From: Candidatus Sodalis pierantonius str. SOPE
GTDB lineage: Bacteria; Pseudomonadota; Gammaproteobacteria; Enterobacterales; Enterobacteriaceae
Assembly (NCBI RefSeq): GCF_000517405.1
Contig: NZ_CP006568.1
Span: 186,001-250,000 of the forward strand
Direction: 5' to 3'
DNA length: 64,000 nt
The position numbers and the translations under genes are program-made. Shown here piece by piece: positions 36,721-47,723 of the stretch (position 1 is the stretch's first letter; every line of letters begins with the position of its first letter). The notes below the pieces were generated by a model that was given only the letters and a program-made list of their open reading frames with translations, ran no database searches and was not told the DNA's origin.

Positions 36721-38530
36721 TGGGTCGTTCCCCCTGTTGTTCATCCTCGCCCCAACCGTTGAGCAGCCTGCGTTCCTGCTGCATCTCGCGCTGGAAAATG
36801 TCCTCCAGCTCGCGCCGCGCCTCCATAACGCGCGAACTGTGCCGCCCTTCCTCTTGGGGTTGGGGCATCAATTCACGCAGCATACGCATATCCAGCCGGC
36901 GGAAGTGTTGCTGCGCCCGGTAGGCCTGATGCGGATGCATACCCAACGATTGCAGCACCTTGCGCCCCAACTCCAGCGCGCTGGAGAAGGTTTCACGTGA
37001 AAATCGCGACACGCCGGCCTGCAGTAACTCATGCGCTTCAACGCGCGCGCGCCAGAATCTGCAAATGGGGAAAGTGCTGCTGGCAAAGGTGGATAATGGC
37101 CATATTATCTTCGGACGTGTTGGCTGCGACCACGATGGTGCTGGCTTTTTCCGCGCCCGCAGCCCGCAGCAGCTCCAATTCGGTCGCGTCGCCGTAATAA
37201 AACTTTGTAGCCGTAGCTGCGCATCAGGCTGACGACGCTGATATCGCGCTCAAGCACCGTAATGCGCGTTTTATTCGCCATGAGCAGGCGGCCTATCACT
37301 TGGCCGAAACGGCCAAAACCGACAATGATCACCTGCGGCTCGTCGTCGTTGACAAAAGGTTTTTCATCGTCCTCTTCAACTGCATTATAGCGCCGGACCA
37401 GGATACGATCGATCAATTGCATCATTAACGGCGTGGTAATCATCGACAATGTGACAATCACCAGCAATAACGATAATTGATCGCCGGTAAGGATTTTCTG
37501 CGCCGAGGCGGCCGAAAACAGGACGAAGGCGAACTCCCCGCCCTGGCTGAGTACGCCGGCGAATTGCAGCCGGACGGAGCGCTTAAGCCCCGACAGCCGC
37601 GCCAGGATATACAATACCGTGCCTTTTATCGCCACCAGTATGGCGACCCCGGCCAGCACCGTCAGCACATGTACATACAAAATGCCGAGATTCAGCGCCA
37701 TGCCGACCGAAATGAAAAACAGCCCCAGCAGCAGCCCCTTAAACGGTTCAATGGCAATTTCGAGCTCGTGACGGTACTCGCTTTCGGCCAGCAGCACGCC
37801 GGCGATAAAGGTTCCGAGGGCCATCGACAGGCCCAGCAAATCCATAAACAGCGCGGCTCCCAGCACCAGCAGCAGGCTGGCAGCGGTGAAAACTTCGCGC
37901 ACATTTGCCGAGGCGATATAGCGAAACAGCGGACGCAGCAGATAGCGCCCGCCCACCAGCATGCCGAAAAACGCCGCCAGCTTGATGCCGATTTTCATCC
38001 AATCGCCGTGGCCGCCGCCGCCGGAGAGAAACGGGATAAGCGACAGCGCCGGGATCACGGCCATATCCTGAAACAGTAACACCGAGAAACCCAGTTGACC
38101 GCCCTCATTGCGGTTCATGCCTTTATCCCGCATCAACTGCAGCGCAATGGCGGTTGAGGACATGGCCAGACCGATGCCGCCGATAAGCGCCGCCTGCCAG
38201 CGTCAAGGTAAGCGCAGCCCCCAGCAACGCCGCGGTGATAGCCACCTGCGCGGCTCCGACACCGAATATCGAATGCCGTAAATGCCAGAGTTTGGCGGGG
38301 TTCAGTTCCAGGCCGATGATGAACATCAAAAACACCACCCCCAGCTCCGAGAAATGCAGGATCTCATCGACATCGCGAATAAAACCCAGACCCCAGGGGC
38401 CGATGGCGATGCCGGCGGCGAGGTAGCCTAACACCGCGTCGATGCCGAGCCGTTGCGCAATAGGCACCGCCACCACCGCGGCAAAAAGAAACAGCACCAC
38501 CGCAATCAGAAAAGAGGGACTACTCTCCAT
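36704..38530 (-). pseudogene. kefB: KefB K+/H+ antiporter, three frameshifts
   Basis: Glutathione-gated potassium efflux antiporter. Three or more open stretches align consecutively with E. coli KefB: the membrane start (38530, MESSPSFLIAVVLFLFAAVV), the membrane core (STAIALQLMRDKGMNRNEGG to the Rossmann start QVIIVGFGRFGQVIGRLLM) and the C-terminal tail (RFSRETFSSALELGRKVLQS to RPNDGKA). Breaks lie near 38190-38205, 37195-37205 and 37030-37050. The middle stretch alone cannot form the antiporter plus KTN domain. The gene is lost, in step with its partner kefG. Confidence 0.92.
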
Positions 38531-39073
38531 GGCGTTCGCCCTCCGACGGCAACGGTAACGATAGCCAGCGCGCATATTCACTGGCGCTGCGGGCGAGGCG
38601 CGCCGCGCCCAATAAATAATCATCGGCGGCTGCCAGTGCATACGGCACAGCGCGGCGGTCAGGGCGAAAGGACGCAGGATATCCGCCATCTCCACCCCTA
38701 ACGCGCCGCTGGTCTGATAGGCGCTCTCGGCATCGCCGGTGGTGATAACCGACCGCCAGTGTTTGCCGGCCAGCGCGTCGCCGCCGACACCGCTGGCGAA
38801 GCCGCGGGTCAGCACGCGATCCAGCCACTCTTTGAGCAACGCGGGACAGCTGTAGGTGTATAACGGGTGCTGAAACACAATCACCTGGTGATCGCGCAGC
38901 AGCTGTTGCTCGTGAGGTATATCGATAAAAAAATCCGGATAGTGCGCATACAGATCATGTACGGTGACATGACTGAGCGTAGCCGCAGCCTTGAGTAACA
39001 CCTGATTCGCCACCGAATCCTGGGCCTCAGGATGCGCGTACAATAGCAAAACTTTGGGCGGCTCAGAGATCAA
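38520..39073 (-). pseudogene. kefG: KefG ancillary flavoprotein, frameshifted
   Basis: Quinone-oxidoreductase-like activator of KefB. From ATG 39073 the frame reads VLLLYAHPEAQDSVANQVLL, YAHYPDFFIDIPHEQQLL and VFQHPLYTYSCPALLKEWLD, as in the family, up to MIIYWARR near 38600. The frame is lost there and the native C-terminus (LARSASEYARWLSL) continues in another frame to 38520. In the disrupted frame it runs on into kefB without a stop, a by-product of the shift. Confidence 0.88.
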
Positions 39074-39200
39074 TTCCCCTCCAAAGCGTCGTCAGGAAGC
39101 GGGATTTCCGCTACCATGCTTCGCAAAGATAACGTCAGGACGCGATATCCTGTTTAACATTCAACTATGTAAATTTAACATACTCTAACGACGGCGCTTT

Positions 39201-40500
39201 ATGATTGTTTTCTCCTCGTTGCAGATTCGTCGCGGTACCCGCGTACTGCTGGATAACGCCACCGCCACGATCAACCCAGGGCAAAAAGTCGGGTTGGTCG
39301 GCAAAAACGGCTGCGGCAAATCCACGCTGCTATCGCTGTTGAAAAAAGAACTCAGCGCCGACGCCGGCAGCGTCAGCCTGCCCGCGAACTGGGCGATGGC
39401 CTGGGTTAATCAGGAAACCCCCGCTCTTGACGTGCCGGCACTGGAGTATGTTATCGATGGCGACCGGGAATATCGTCAGCTTGAATCTGAATTACTTGTT
39501 GCCAATGAAAAAAATGATGGTCATGCCATCGCCACGCTACACGGGAAACTGGACACCATCAACGCTTGGACCATTCGCGCCCGCGCCGCCAACCTTTTGA
39601 GCGGTCTGGGCTTCAGCCAGCCGCAGCTGACGCAGCCGGTGCGTGCTTTCTCCGGCGGCTCTGGCGCATGCGCCTTAATCTCGCGCAAGCCCTGCTGTGC
39701 CGGTCTGATCTGCTGTTGCTGGACGAGCCGACCAACCATTTGGATTTGGATGCGGTCATCTGGCTGGAAAAGTGGCTAAGAAATTACCCGGGTACGCTTA
39801 TTTTGATTTCCCACGATCGCGATTTTCTCGATCCTATCATCAATCGGGTGCTACATATCGAACAACAGACCCTAAATGAATATACCGGCAACTACTCGTC
39901 GTTCGAGCAGCAGCACGCCACCAAACTGGCGCAGCAGCAGTCGCTCTACCAGCATCAGCAGGAAAAAGTGGCGCATTTGCAGCACTACATCGATCGCTTC
40001 CGCGCCAAGGCAACCAAAGCCAAGCAGGCGCAAAGCCGCATCAAAATGCTGGAAAGAATGGAGCTTATCGCCCCAGCGCATGTGGATAACCCCTTTCAAT
40101 TCAGTTTCCGCGCGCCGGAAAATTTGCCCAATCCGCTGCTCACCCTGGAAAAAGTCAGCGCCGGCTATGGCGATAACCTGATTTTACGCTCCATCAAGTT
40201 CAACTTGGTACCCGGTTCACGCATCGGTCTGCTGGGACGCAACGGCGCCGGTAAATCGACGCTTATCAAGCTCCTGGCCGGAACCCTGCCGCCACAGTCG
40301 GGGACGGTGTCGCTGGCGAAAGGCATCAAGCTTGGCTACTTCGCCCAGCACCAGTTGGAGTTTTTGCGCGCCGATAAAACGCCGCTGCAACACCTGAGCC
40401 GGCTGGCGCCAAAGGAGTCTGAGCAATCGCTGCGCGATTTCCTGGGCGGCTTCGGCTTTCAGGGCGACAAAGTCACCGACCAGACGGCGCGTTTTTCCGG
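39201..40500 (+). pseudogene. yheS: YheS ABC-F ATPase, frameshifted and 3'-truncated by fusion to prk
   Basis: ABC-F family protein acting at the ribosome. The first ATPase has Walker A VGKNGCGKST and starts MIVFSSLQIRRGTRVLLDNA. The frame shifts at FSGG near 39660 and resumes as WRMRLNLAQALLCRSDLLLL with Walker B LLLDEPTNHLDLDA. The second ATPase has GLLGRNGAGKST and reads up to DKVTDQTARFSG, the start of its signature motif. There it joins prk in frame within the shared bases TCCGGCG (40496-40502). The last part of the second ATPase domain and the C-terminal tail are absent. Confidence 0.9.
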
Positions 40501-41326
40501 CGCCGGGACCACGACCACCAGCCTGGCTTTTCGCAAAATCTTTCAACAGTTGAACATTCGCGCCGCGGAGTTGGAAGGCGATAGCTTTCACCACTTCACC
40601 CGGCCGGAAATGGATTTGGCCATTCGTAAAGCGCTCGATTTAGGTCGGCACGTGAGTTATTTCGGCCCGGATGCGAATAACTTCGATCTTCTGGAAAGAA
40701 CGTTTTATCACTATGGGGAAAGCGGACGCGGGCAGGCGCGCAAATATTTGCATACCTACGACGAAGCGGTTCCTTATAATCAGGTCCCCGGCACCTTTAC
40801 CCCCTGGCAGCCCCTGCCGGAACCTACCGACGTCCTATTCTACGAGGGGCTGCACGGCGGCGTTGTGACCGAGCATAATGACGTTGCGCGGCACGTGGAT
40901 TTGCTGGTGGGGGTGGTGCCGATAGTCAATCTGGAGTGGATCCAGAAATTGATGCGCGATACCAACGAACGGGGCCACTCCCGCGAAGCGGTCATGGATT
41001 CCGTGGTGCGATCCATGGAAGATTATATCAATTTTATCACGCCGCAATTTTTCCGTACCCATATCAACTTTCAGCGGGTGCCGACGGTGGACACCTCCAA
41101 TCAGTTCGCCGCCAAAGCGATCCCGTCGCTGGACGAAAGCTTTGTGGTTATTCACTTTCGCGGCCTGGACGCCATGGATTTTCCCTATTTACTGGCGATG
41201 CTGCAGGGATCTTTCATTTCCAATATCAATACGCTGGTGGTGCCGGGCGGCAAAATGGGTTTGGCGATGGAACTGATCATGGCGCCGCTAGTCAAGCAAT
41301 TGCTGGAAGGGAAACAGATTCGCTAA
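40497..41326 (+). pseudogene. prkB: phosphoribulokinase-like PrkB, fused to YheS and lacking its N-terminus
   Basis: Phosphoribulokinase-family protein of unknown role in enterobacteria. The sequence starts at the second half of the P-loop (SGAGTTTTSLAFRKIFQQLN) and is then complete: AAELEGDSFHHFTRPEMDLA, VPGTFTPWQPLPEPTDVLFY, ERGHSREAVMDSVVRSMEDY and VVPGGKMGLAMELIMAPLV. About 15 N-terminal residues (the strand leading into the P-loop) are replaced by YheS sequence. The deletion also removed yheT and yheU, which lie between these genes in E. coli. An in-frame chimera of about 580 residues is open from 39566. Confidence 0.9.
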
Positions 41327-41432
41327 GCGGCTTCACGCAGGCGCCGCGCGCGGGAACGACGCGCGGCGCCAATCGGGTGAGGCATTATGCGGCTTAGCGC
41401 CGCGCCCCGGCAGTCAAGCGCGCCCCGCGCGA

Positions 41433-41832
41433 TCAGTCGAGGCGACGTACCTCAAAGCTGTGGGTGATACTGGCGGCTTTACCCAGCATCAGCGAGACCG
41501 AACAATACTTTTCCGCCGACAGCGCGCTCGACGATCTTATCCGTCAAATCGCGGCCGGTGACGATAAAATGCAGATTGATTTGGATAAACAGACGCGGCG
41601 CTTCCTCGCGGCGCGTCGAGGTTAACTTGACCTCACAGTCGCGCACATCGGCGCGGCCCTTTTGCAGAATCGAAACCACGTCAATAGCGCTACAGCCGCC
41701 GGCGGACATAAGCAGCATTTCCATTGGGCTTGGGGCCTTTTCGCCGCTGTTGCCATCTATGATAATCTGGTGGCCCGAGGCGGATTCGCCGATAAAAGAC
41801 AGCCCTTCTACCCACTTTACTCGCGCTTGCAT
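41433..41832 (-). pseudogene. yhfA: YhfA, OsmC/Ohr-family protein, frameshifted
   Basis: Small OsmC-fold protein. From ATG 41832 (MQARVKWVEGLSFIGESASG) it matches E. coli YhfA through GGCSAIDVVSILQKGRADVR to IVERAV. Near 41510-41520 a few bases are missing. The native end (SAEKYCSV, then ITHSFEVRRLD) lies in another frame, finishing at 41433. The C-terminal cysteine used in OsmC-type peroxidases is in that lost part. Located upstream of and divergent to crp, as in E. coli. Confidence 0.9.
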
Positions 41833-42049
41833 ATCGTTAACTCCTGATAATATTCTTTGTGAAAGACTACCTTTTTGCCGCCAAACTGGCAATGTAACCG
41901 CAGATGCATCATGCTGAAGCGAGACAACACAAGACAGTTTCTTAAAGCTATGCTAAAAAACAAGGCAGGATCGAACTCACCGACAGTGAAAGAGCAAGAG
42001 AGCGATCGAAACGTCACCAACATTGGACCCTGATAAATTCCCTTGCGAG

Positions 42050-42069
42050 GTTCCGTTTATGAACGGAAC
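42050..42069. promoter_or_regulatory. perfect palindrome in crp leader
   Basis: GTTCCGTT and AACGGAAC flank TATG, 80 bases before the crp start. It could be an RNA hairpin in the crp leader or a regulator site; no known site matches exactly. Confidence 0.4.
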
Positions 42070-42149
42070 GACATCATAATAACACCTTACCTTACAGGGA
42101 ATACACCGTTCCTAAACAGGGCGGCGATGACAAAAGAGGATAACAGCGA

Positions 42150-42782
42150 ATGGTTCTCGGCAAACCGCAAACAGACCCGACTCTCGAATGGTTCCTGTCT
42201 CATTGCCATATTCATAAGTATCCATCGAAGAGTACGTTGATTCACCAGGGTGAAAAGGCAGAAACGCTCTACTATATCGTCAAAGGCTCCGTCGCAGTGC
42301 TTATCAAGGACGAAGAAGGCAAGGAGATGATCCTCTCCTACCTGAATCAGGGCGATTTTATCGGCGAACTGGGGTTGTTTGAAGAGGGGCAGGAGCGCAG
42401 CGCATGGGTGCGGGCGAAAACGGCCTGCGAAGTGGCTGAGATATCCTACAAGAAATTTCGCCAGTTGATTCAGGTCAATCCCGACATTCTGATGCGTCTG
42501 TCTTCACAAATGGCCAGCCGCCTGCAGGTGACCTCAGAGAAAGTCGGCAACCTGGCTTTCCTGGATGTGACTGGGCGTATCGCGCAAACGTTATTGAATT
42601 TAGCCAAGCAGCCGGACGCCATGACTCACCCGGACGGTATGCAAATAAAAATCACCCGGCAGGAAATCGGCCAAATAGTCGGCTGTTCACGGGAAACGGT
42701 CGGCCGTATTTTGAAAATGCTTGAGGATCAAAATCTCATCTCTGCCCACGGTAAAACCATTGTCGTTTACGGAACCCGCTAA
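42150..42782 (+). CDS. crp: CRP, cyclic AMP receptor protein
   Basis: Global transcription regulator. The 210-residue frame MVLGKPQTDPTLEWFLSHCH has the length and near-identity expected in Enterobacterales. It shows the cAMP pocket (GELGLFEEGQERSAWVRAKT) and the recognition helix ITRQEIGQIVGCSRETVGRI. A terminator follows. It stays intact although several likely CRP targets here (exuT-uxaC, ppiA) are decaying. Confidence 0.97.
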   Translation: MVLGKPQTDPTLEWFLSHCHIHKYPSKSTLIHQGEKAETLYYIVKGSVAVLIKDEEGKEMILSYLNQGDFIGELGLFEEGQERSAWVRAKTACEVAEISYKKFRQLIQVNPDILMRLSSQMASRLQVTSEKVGNLAFLDVTGRIAQTLLNLAKQPDAMTHPDGMQIKITRQEIGQIVGCSRETVGRILKMLEDQNLISAHGKTIVVYGTR

Positions 42783-42797
42783 TCCCCTTTCACCACG

Positions 42798-42825
42798 GGC
42801 ATGGTCAGGACGGCCATGCCTTTTT
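42798..42825 (+). terminator. crp rho-independent terminator
   Basis: Stem arms GGCATGG (42798-42804) and CCATGCC (42814-42820) around a 9-base loop, followed by TTTTT (42821-42825). It lies 16 bases after the crp stop. Confidence 0.85.
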
Positions 42826-42834
42826 AGCTGACTT

Positions 42835-44911
42835 ATGTGGCGCAGACTCATCTACCACCCTGAAGTGAATTATGCCCTGCGGCAGACCATTGTGCTTTGC
42901 CTGCCGGTCGCCATCGGACTGATGTTCGGCAGCCTGCAGCAAGGTCTGCTGTTCTCGCTGGTGCCCGCCTGTTGCAACATCGCCGGGCTTGATCAGCTCC
43001 ATAAGCGTTTCTTTAAGCGGCTGGTGGTCGGCGGCTCGCTGTTCGCCCTGAGCAGTATTTTCATCCAGCTGCTGTTGGCGCACGGCGTGCCGCTGCCGTT
43101 TGTCATACTGGGGTTGGCGCTGCTGTTCGGCGTCAGCGGCGAAATAAGCCCGCTACACGGCCGCTTGCTGCCGGCATCGCTGATTGCCGCGGTATTTACC
43201 CTGGGGCTGACCGGCAATGTGCCGCTTTGGCTGCCGCCGCTGCTCTATCTGGCAGGGACCGCCTGGTATGGGCTGTTTAACGCGCTGTGGTTCCGGCTAT
43301 GGCAAGAGCAGCCGATGCGCGAGGCGCTCAGTCTGCTCTACCGCGAACTGGCGGATTATATCGAAGCGAAGTACAGTTTGCTGACTCAGCATACCGATCC
43401 GAACAGTGCGCTACCGCCGCTGTTCGCCCGCCAGCAGAAGGTCATCGACCAGATTGCCCAAGTGTATCAGCAGTTGCATATGCTCTCGGCCAACCATCTC
43501 AGCCAGTACAAAAGACTACTGCACGCCTTCCAGGTCGCGTTGGATCTGCAAGAGCATATCACGGTGAGTCTGCATCAGCCGGATGAAGTGCAAAAGCTGG
43601 TGCAGCAAAGCCACGCCGAGGCGGTGTTGCGCTACAACGCGCGTATCGTCGCCCCCGGCTGCGCGTCCTGGCGGACGATATTCTCTATCATCGCCAACCT
43701 GACCGGTTTGCCGCGGATGCCGGCTTGTCGGCGCTGGAAAAAATTGCCCGCCACCATCCGGATAACCCGGTAGGCCAGTTCTGCTATTTCCATTTCAGCC
43801 GCATCTATCGCCTGTTGCGTTCCCAGCGCCCCCTCTATCGTCGCGATGTGATGGCGGATAACCAGCAGCGGTTGCCGTTCTGGCCGGCGCTTGCGCAGTT
43901 ATTGCTCCTTGAAATCGATGGCGCTGCGTAACGCCGCCCGCCTGGGCCTCATGCTGGCGGTCGGCAGCAGTTTGGGCCTGGTGTTCAATCTGCCGAAACC
44001 TTACTGGATCCTGATGACCATCATGTTTGTCAGTCAGAATGGTTACAACACGACCCGGGTGCGTATACAACATCGGGCGCTGGGTACCCTGGCTGGTCTG
44101 GTGATTGCCGCGGGTACGCTTCAACTAAAGATGGGCGACGGCGTCATCCTGACCGACATGCTGGTGGTGACTCTGGCCGGCTATTTGGTACTGCGCAAAA
44201 ATTACGGTCTGTCGATGACCGGTATGACGGTGGTGACCGTGTATACCCTGCAATTGTTGTCGTTGAACGGCGCGCATTTCCTGCTGCCGCGGCTGGTGGA
44301 CACCTTGATTGGCTGTATGCTGGCCTTTGGCGGCACGCTGTGGCTGTGGCCGCAATGGCAGAGCGGGCTGTTGCGCAAAAACGCCCATCAGGCGCTGGAG
44401 CGGGATCAGGAAGCGTTGCGGCTGCTGTTGCAGCCCGCCCCCGGCGCGCCCGCGCTGGCTTATGCCCGCATGCGGGTCAACCAAGCGCACAATGCCTTGT
44501 TCACCTCCTTAAGCCAGGCGATGCAGGAGCCGGGGTTCAATTCCCGCTATCTGAGCGATATGCGCTTATGGGTCACCCATAGTCAGTTCATTGTCGAACA
44601 CATCAACGCCATGACGACGCTGGCGCGCGATCACTATATGCTGACCGATACGTTGGCGGCCAGACTATCTGGCCTCTTGCGAGGTGGCGCTGCAAAGCTG
44701 TCAGCAACGGCTGGAATATGACGGCCCGAGCACCGAAAATCCGGGTATTTTCAACACTGATGGCCCGCAGGATCAGGCGGTGACGCTCATGGAACGTCAT
44801 TTGCGGCGCATATTGTTCCATCTCTGCGTGATGCATACGATTTCGTCGGTGGCGTGGCCGCAGCACGGTTTTTGGCTCGCGAGCCGTTTGCGCGATACGC
44901 CGCCAAACTAG
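42835..44911 (+). pseudogene. yhfK: YhfK, FUSC/YccS-like membrane protein, three frameshifts
   Basis: Large inner-membrane protein of the FUSC/YccS group, about 690 residues when intact; its role is unknown. Consecutive segments align with E. coli YhfK: MWRRLIYHPEVNYALRQTIV to EAVLRYNARIVA, then RLRVLADDILYH through ALEKIARHHPDNPVGQFCYF, then MALRNAARLGLMLAVGSSLG to EHINAMTTLARDHYML, and CQQRLEYDGPS to LASRLRDTPPN. Frameshifts lie near 43655, 43910 and 44675. All parts are present, so decay is by small indels only. It keeps its E. coli place downstream of crp. Confidence 0.9.
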
Positions 44912-45187
44912 CGCCGTGGCCGGCGAGAGGGCAAAACCGCCTCAAGCCGGCGGAAGGACAGTACTGGCACAGACCGGCTGATAGCGATGGCGTCTTGATA
45001 AACGTCCCTGATGCCGGGGTTGAAAGCGCAGCGCCGGACGCGTGAAAAACCGCCCGCGCAGAAAAGCTGCAGATTCCGACGTATCCGATCAGCTGTTCCG
45101 GCGACATCCGATCAGTTATTCCGATATTTTCCGATCACCCATTCCAGTGATATTCGATCACGTGTTCGCACATCTTCTGACTCGAGT

Positions 45188-45937
45188 TTAGTCTATTTTT
45201 CCTGTGCTGGCTACTCCTTGCTCTTTGCGTAGTGATTCGCCTTTAAGTTCCAGTCTATAGCTGGGGTGTACTAACCGATCGAGTAACGCGTCAGCTGTCG
45301 TGGGGTTTTCTATCAGTCCATACCATTTTTTCACCGGCAGTTGACTGATCAGGATGCTGCTGCTTTTGTCGTAGCGATCTTCCATCACCTCCAACAGCAT
45401 CGTTGCCTGCATCGGACTTATTGATTCTAGGCCCACGTTGTCCAAGATCAGTAACTCTATTTTTTCTAACTGCTTAAGCTGTTTTAGATAGGTCCCGTTT
45501 ACCTGACACTGGTGAAGATGGGCCAGCAACCGACCCACTCGCCAGTAACGCACGCTATATTGCTGCCGGCATGCCTGCTCACCAAGCGCACAACTGAGCC
45601 AGGTTTTGCCCGTACCTGTCGGCCCCGTGATGAGTATGCTTTTCTGATATTTCAGATATTGTCCCCCTAGCAGATCTCGCATCTGTTCCGGTGTCACTCC
45701 TCGGCTAGGGATATAACGGATATCTTCCGGTTTTGCCTGCAAGCGCATTTGCGATTGCCGTCGCATACGGAATATGTAGTTGTTTTTTCTATGCAAATTT
45801 TCCGCTTCTACCATCAGCGACAACCGCTCCTCGAACCCCAGCTCCCCATAACTCCCCGGGAGTTCGCGTTGCGTCTCCAACGCCTGGACCATTGCCGACA
45901 ACTTCAGCTCTCGCAGAGCCATTAACAGTGTATCCAT
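45188..45937 (-). CDS. istB: IstB helper ATPase of IS21-like element
   Basis: AAA+ ATPase that assembles IstA on target DNA. The 249-residue frame MDTLLMALRELKLSAMVQAL has Walker A GPTGTGKTWLS and a Walker-B-like LLILDNVGLE in which the second acidic position is Asn; the fragment at 27289 has the canonical LLILDDVGLE. This substitution may weaken ATP hydrolysis. The gene lies 11 bases after istA. The frame is open and of normal length. Confidence 0.92.
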   Translation of the reverse strand: MDTLLMALRELKLSAMVQALETQRELPGSYGELGFEERLSLMVEAENLHRKNNYIFRMRRQSQMRLQAKPEDIRYIPSRGVTPEQMRDLLGGQYLKYQKSILITGPTGTGKTWLSCALGEQACRQQYSVRYWRVGRLLAHLHQCQVNGTYLKQLKQLEKIELLILDNVGLESISPMQATMLLEVMEDRYDKSSSILISQLPVKKWYGLIENPTTADALLDRLVHPSYRLELKGESLRKEQGVASTGKID

Positions 45938-45948
45938 ATTTATTCTCC

Positions 45949-47499
45949 TTAGTGATAACTGTCCGGACCTCGGAGGTTTTCGTGAACCAGCATTGATACG
46001 CCGGCTCCGTCCTGGGTGACCTCACTTTCACGACCGTGTTTCAATACGTTGGCTATGAAAGAGCGGTTAATGCACCCTTTCTCCAACGCCAGCGCGCAGG
46101 CCTTCTCCAGTCGCGTCGTCTCATAGCGCCGTTGCAGATTGAGTAGCCCCAGCACGGAGCGGTAAGCCTGCTCCGGATGGGCTTTGCTCTTTTGGATGGA
46201 CTCGACCACTTTCAGTGTGCACACACCCACCGACAGAGCCCAACTGCACAGCCTTTCCGGCGTCCACTGACTCTGCCCCTTATGGTTAGCCGGCATGTGC
46301 GCCGCCTGAGTCGTGTGCCTATAGGCATTATCGCTGCGAGGGTGCGTAGCCACGCAGACGCCCTTATGGTGGATTTGCACCAGCCGTTGGGTGGCGATGA
46401 CGTCAACGCGCTCGCCAACCAGCGGATGCGGCACCGAGTACCAGTTTTTGCCGTAGTCTATGTGGTAATCAGGTCCCACTCGGGCAACGAGATACTCACT
46501 GTATTCCCATTGTGTGGGCGGTAGAGGCCCAAGAGCCGGTTTGTCCAGCTGCTCGAAGCGTTCAAGGCGACTTTGTCCGCCGTAATGACGCATCGGGCGC
46601 AGATTCAACTCATGATTGAGTTCTCGTATCACCTGGTTGAGTTCGGCCAGCGAGTAGAACCTACGTTTACGCAACCGGGCCAAAACCCAGCGTTCTACCA
46701 GCTGCACAGTTGATTCTGCCTTCGCCTTGTCTTTCGGTTTTCACGGGCGCGCCGGTAGCACCACTGTCTCATAGTGATTTGCCAGCGCCTGGTAGCTCTG
46801 GTTTATGACCGGCTCATAGCGGTCAGGGGTGCTGACAGCGCTGCGCAGATTATCAGGTATCATCAGCTCCGGAACCCCACCCATGAAGTGCAGGCAGCGG
46901 CTATTGGCGTTGAGCCACGATGCCATGTCCTGGCCTTCGCAGGCTTCGATATACGCATAGCCTGACACGCCCATGGCAGCGACGAAGATAGCGACCTGGC
47001 GTACGCTACCGGTCGCAGGGTTGACGATAGGTACGGTGGGGCCACAGAAGTCGATGAAGAGCTTTTCGCCAGCCTTGTGCTCCATGCGCATGGAACGCCG
47101 CTGCTTCTTTTTCCAGTCACGGAACAGTGCACAAAACTGTGAGTAACCGAGGGCATCACCGCCCACGGCGGACTGATATTCCATCCAGAACAGCTGCTTG
47201 GTCATGCCCTTGCGGCTTAACTCGGTATCGATATCAAGCCAGCTGGGTAAGGTATTGATAACTTTTCCGGATTTGCCGGGATAGAGCAGGCGGTCGAGGT
47301 CGACGGGGGACAGTTCCGCCGGCAATGGCCAGACCAGGTTAGCTACCGTGAATCGGCCGAGGATATCGTGCACGGTAGTACAGCCTATGCCGAGCGCTGC
47401 TGCGATAGTGCGATTCGAGCGACGCTGCTCGAATTTCATACGTAAGACATTAATATAGATGCACATTTCCGTTCTCGCTTTCTTCTTTTTACGTGCCAT
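45949..47499 (-). pseudogene. istA: IstA transposase of IS21-like element, in-frame stop
   Basis: DDE transposase of about 516 residues. From ATG 47499 it has the helix-turn-helix RTIAAALGIGCTTVHDILGR and catalytic aspartates in LFIDFCGPTV and LMIPDNLRSA. A TGA at 46741-46743 (after LPARP) interrupts it. The same frame continues KPKDKAKAESTVQLVERWVL, which holds the catalytic glutamate, to VHENLRGPDSYH. The first product of 252 residues thus lacks the third catalytic residue. The stop looks like a CGA-to-TGA transition (inference from the basic residue usual here). Confidence 0.9.
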
Positions 47500-47723
47500 G
47501 CCATGCCCCCGGAAGCTAAAAGTCTCCAGAGTATGGCGGAACAGAAGATGAGCGATCGGACAGAATCGGAATCGCTGATCGGGCGACCGGAATCAGTGAT
47601 CGGATGAAATCAGAATTAGTGATCGGGTGAAATCGGAATCAGTGATCGGATGTGACCGGAACCAGCAAAAGCGGCGGACGACAGGAACGCCGATGCGGCG
47701 CCGGCGTTCCCGTTGTCCCTCTG

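Larger units (their letters stand above)
45068..47667 (-). mobile_element. IS21-like element, full length, with 5-bp target duplication
   Basis: A 2,600-bp element with ends TGCAGATTCCG and, reading inward from the other side, TGCTGGTTCCG. AAAGC directly repeats at 45063-45067 and 47668-47672, so this is a clean insertion between yhfK and argD. Both subterminal zones hold several CCGATCA-type repeats, the multiple transposase sites typical of IS21. It encodes istA (with a nonsense codon) and istB on the minus strand. Confidence 0.92.

Noticed and set aside
47520..47667. Regularly spaced CCGATCACTGATTCCG-like repeats resembling a small CRISPR array
   Set aside because: They lie at the end of the IS21-like element, have no unique spacers of constant length and no cas genes; they are terminal transposase-binding repeats.
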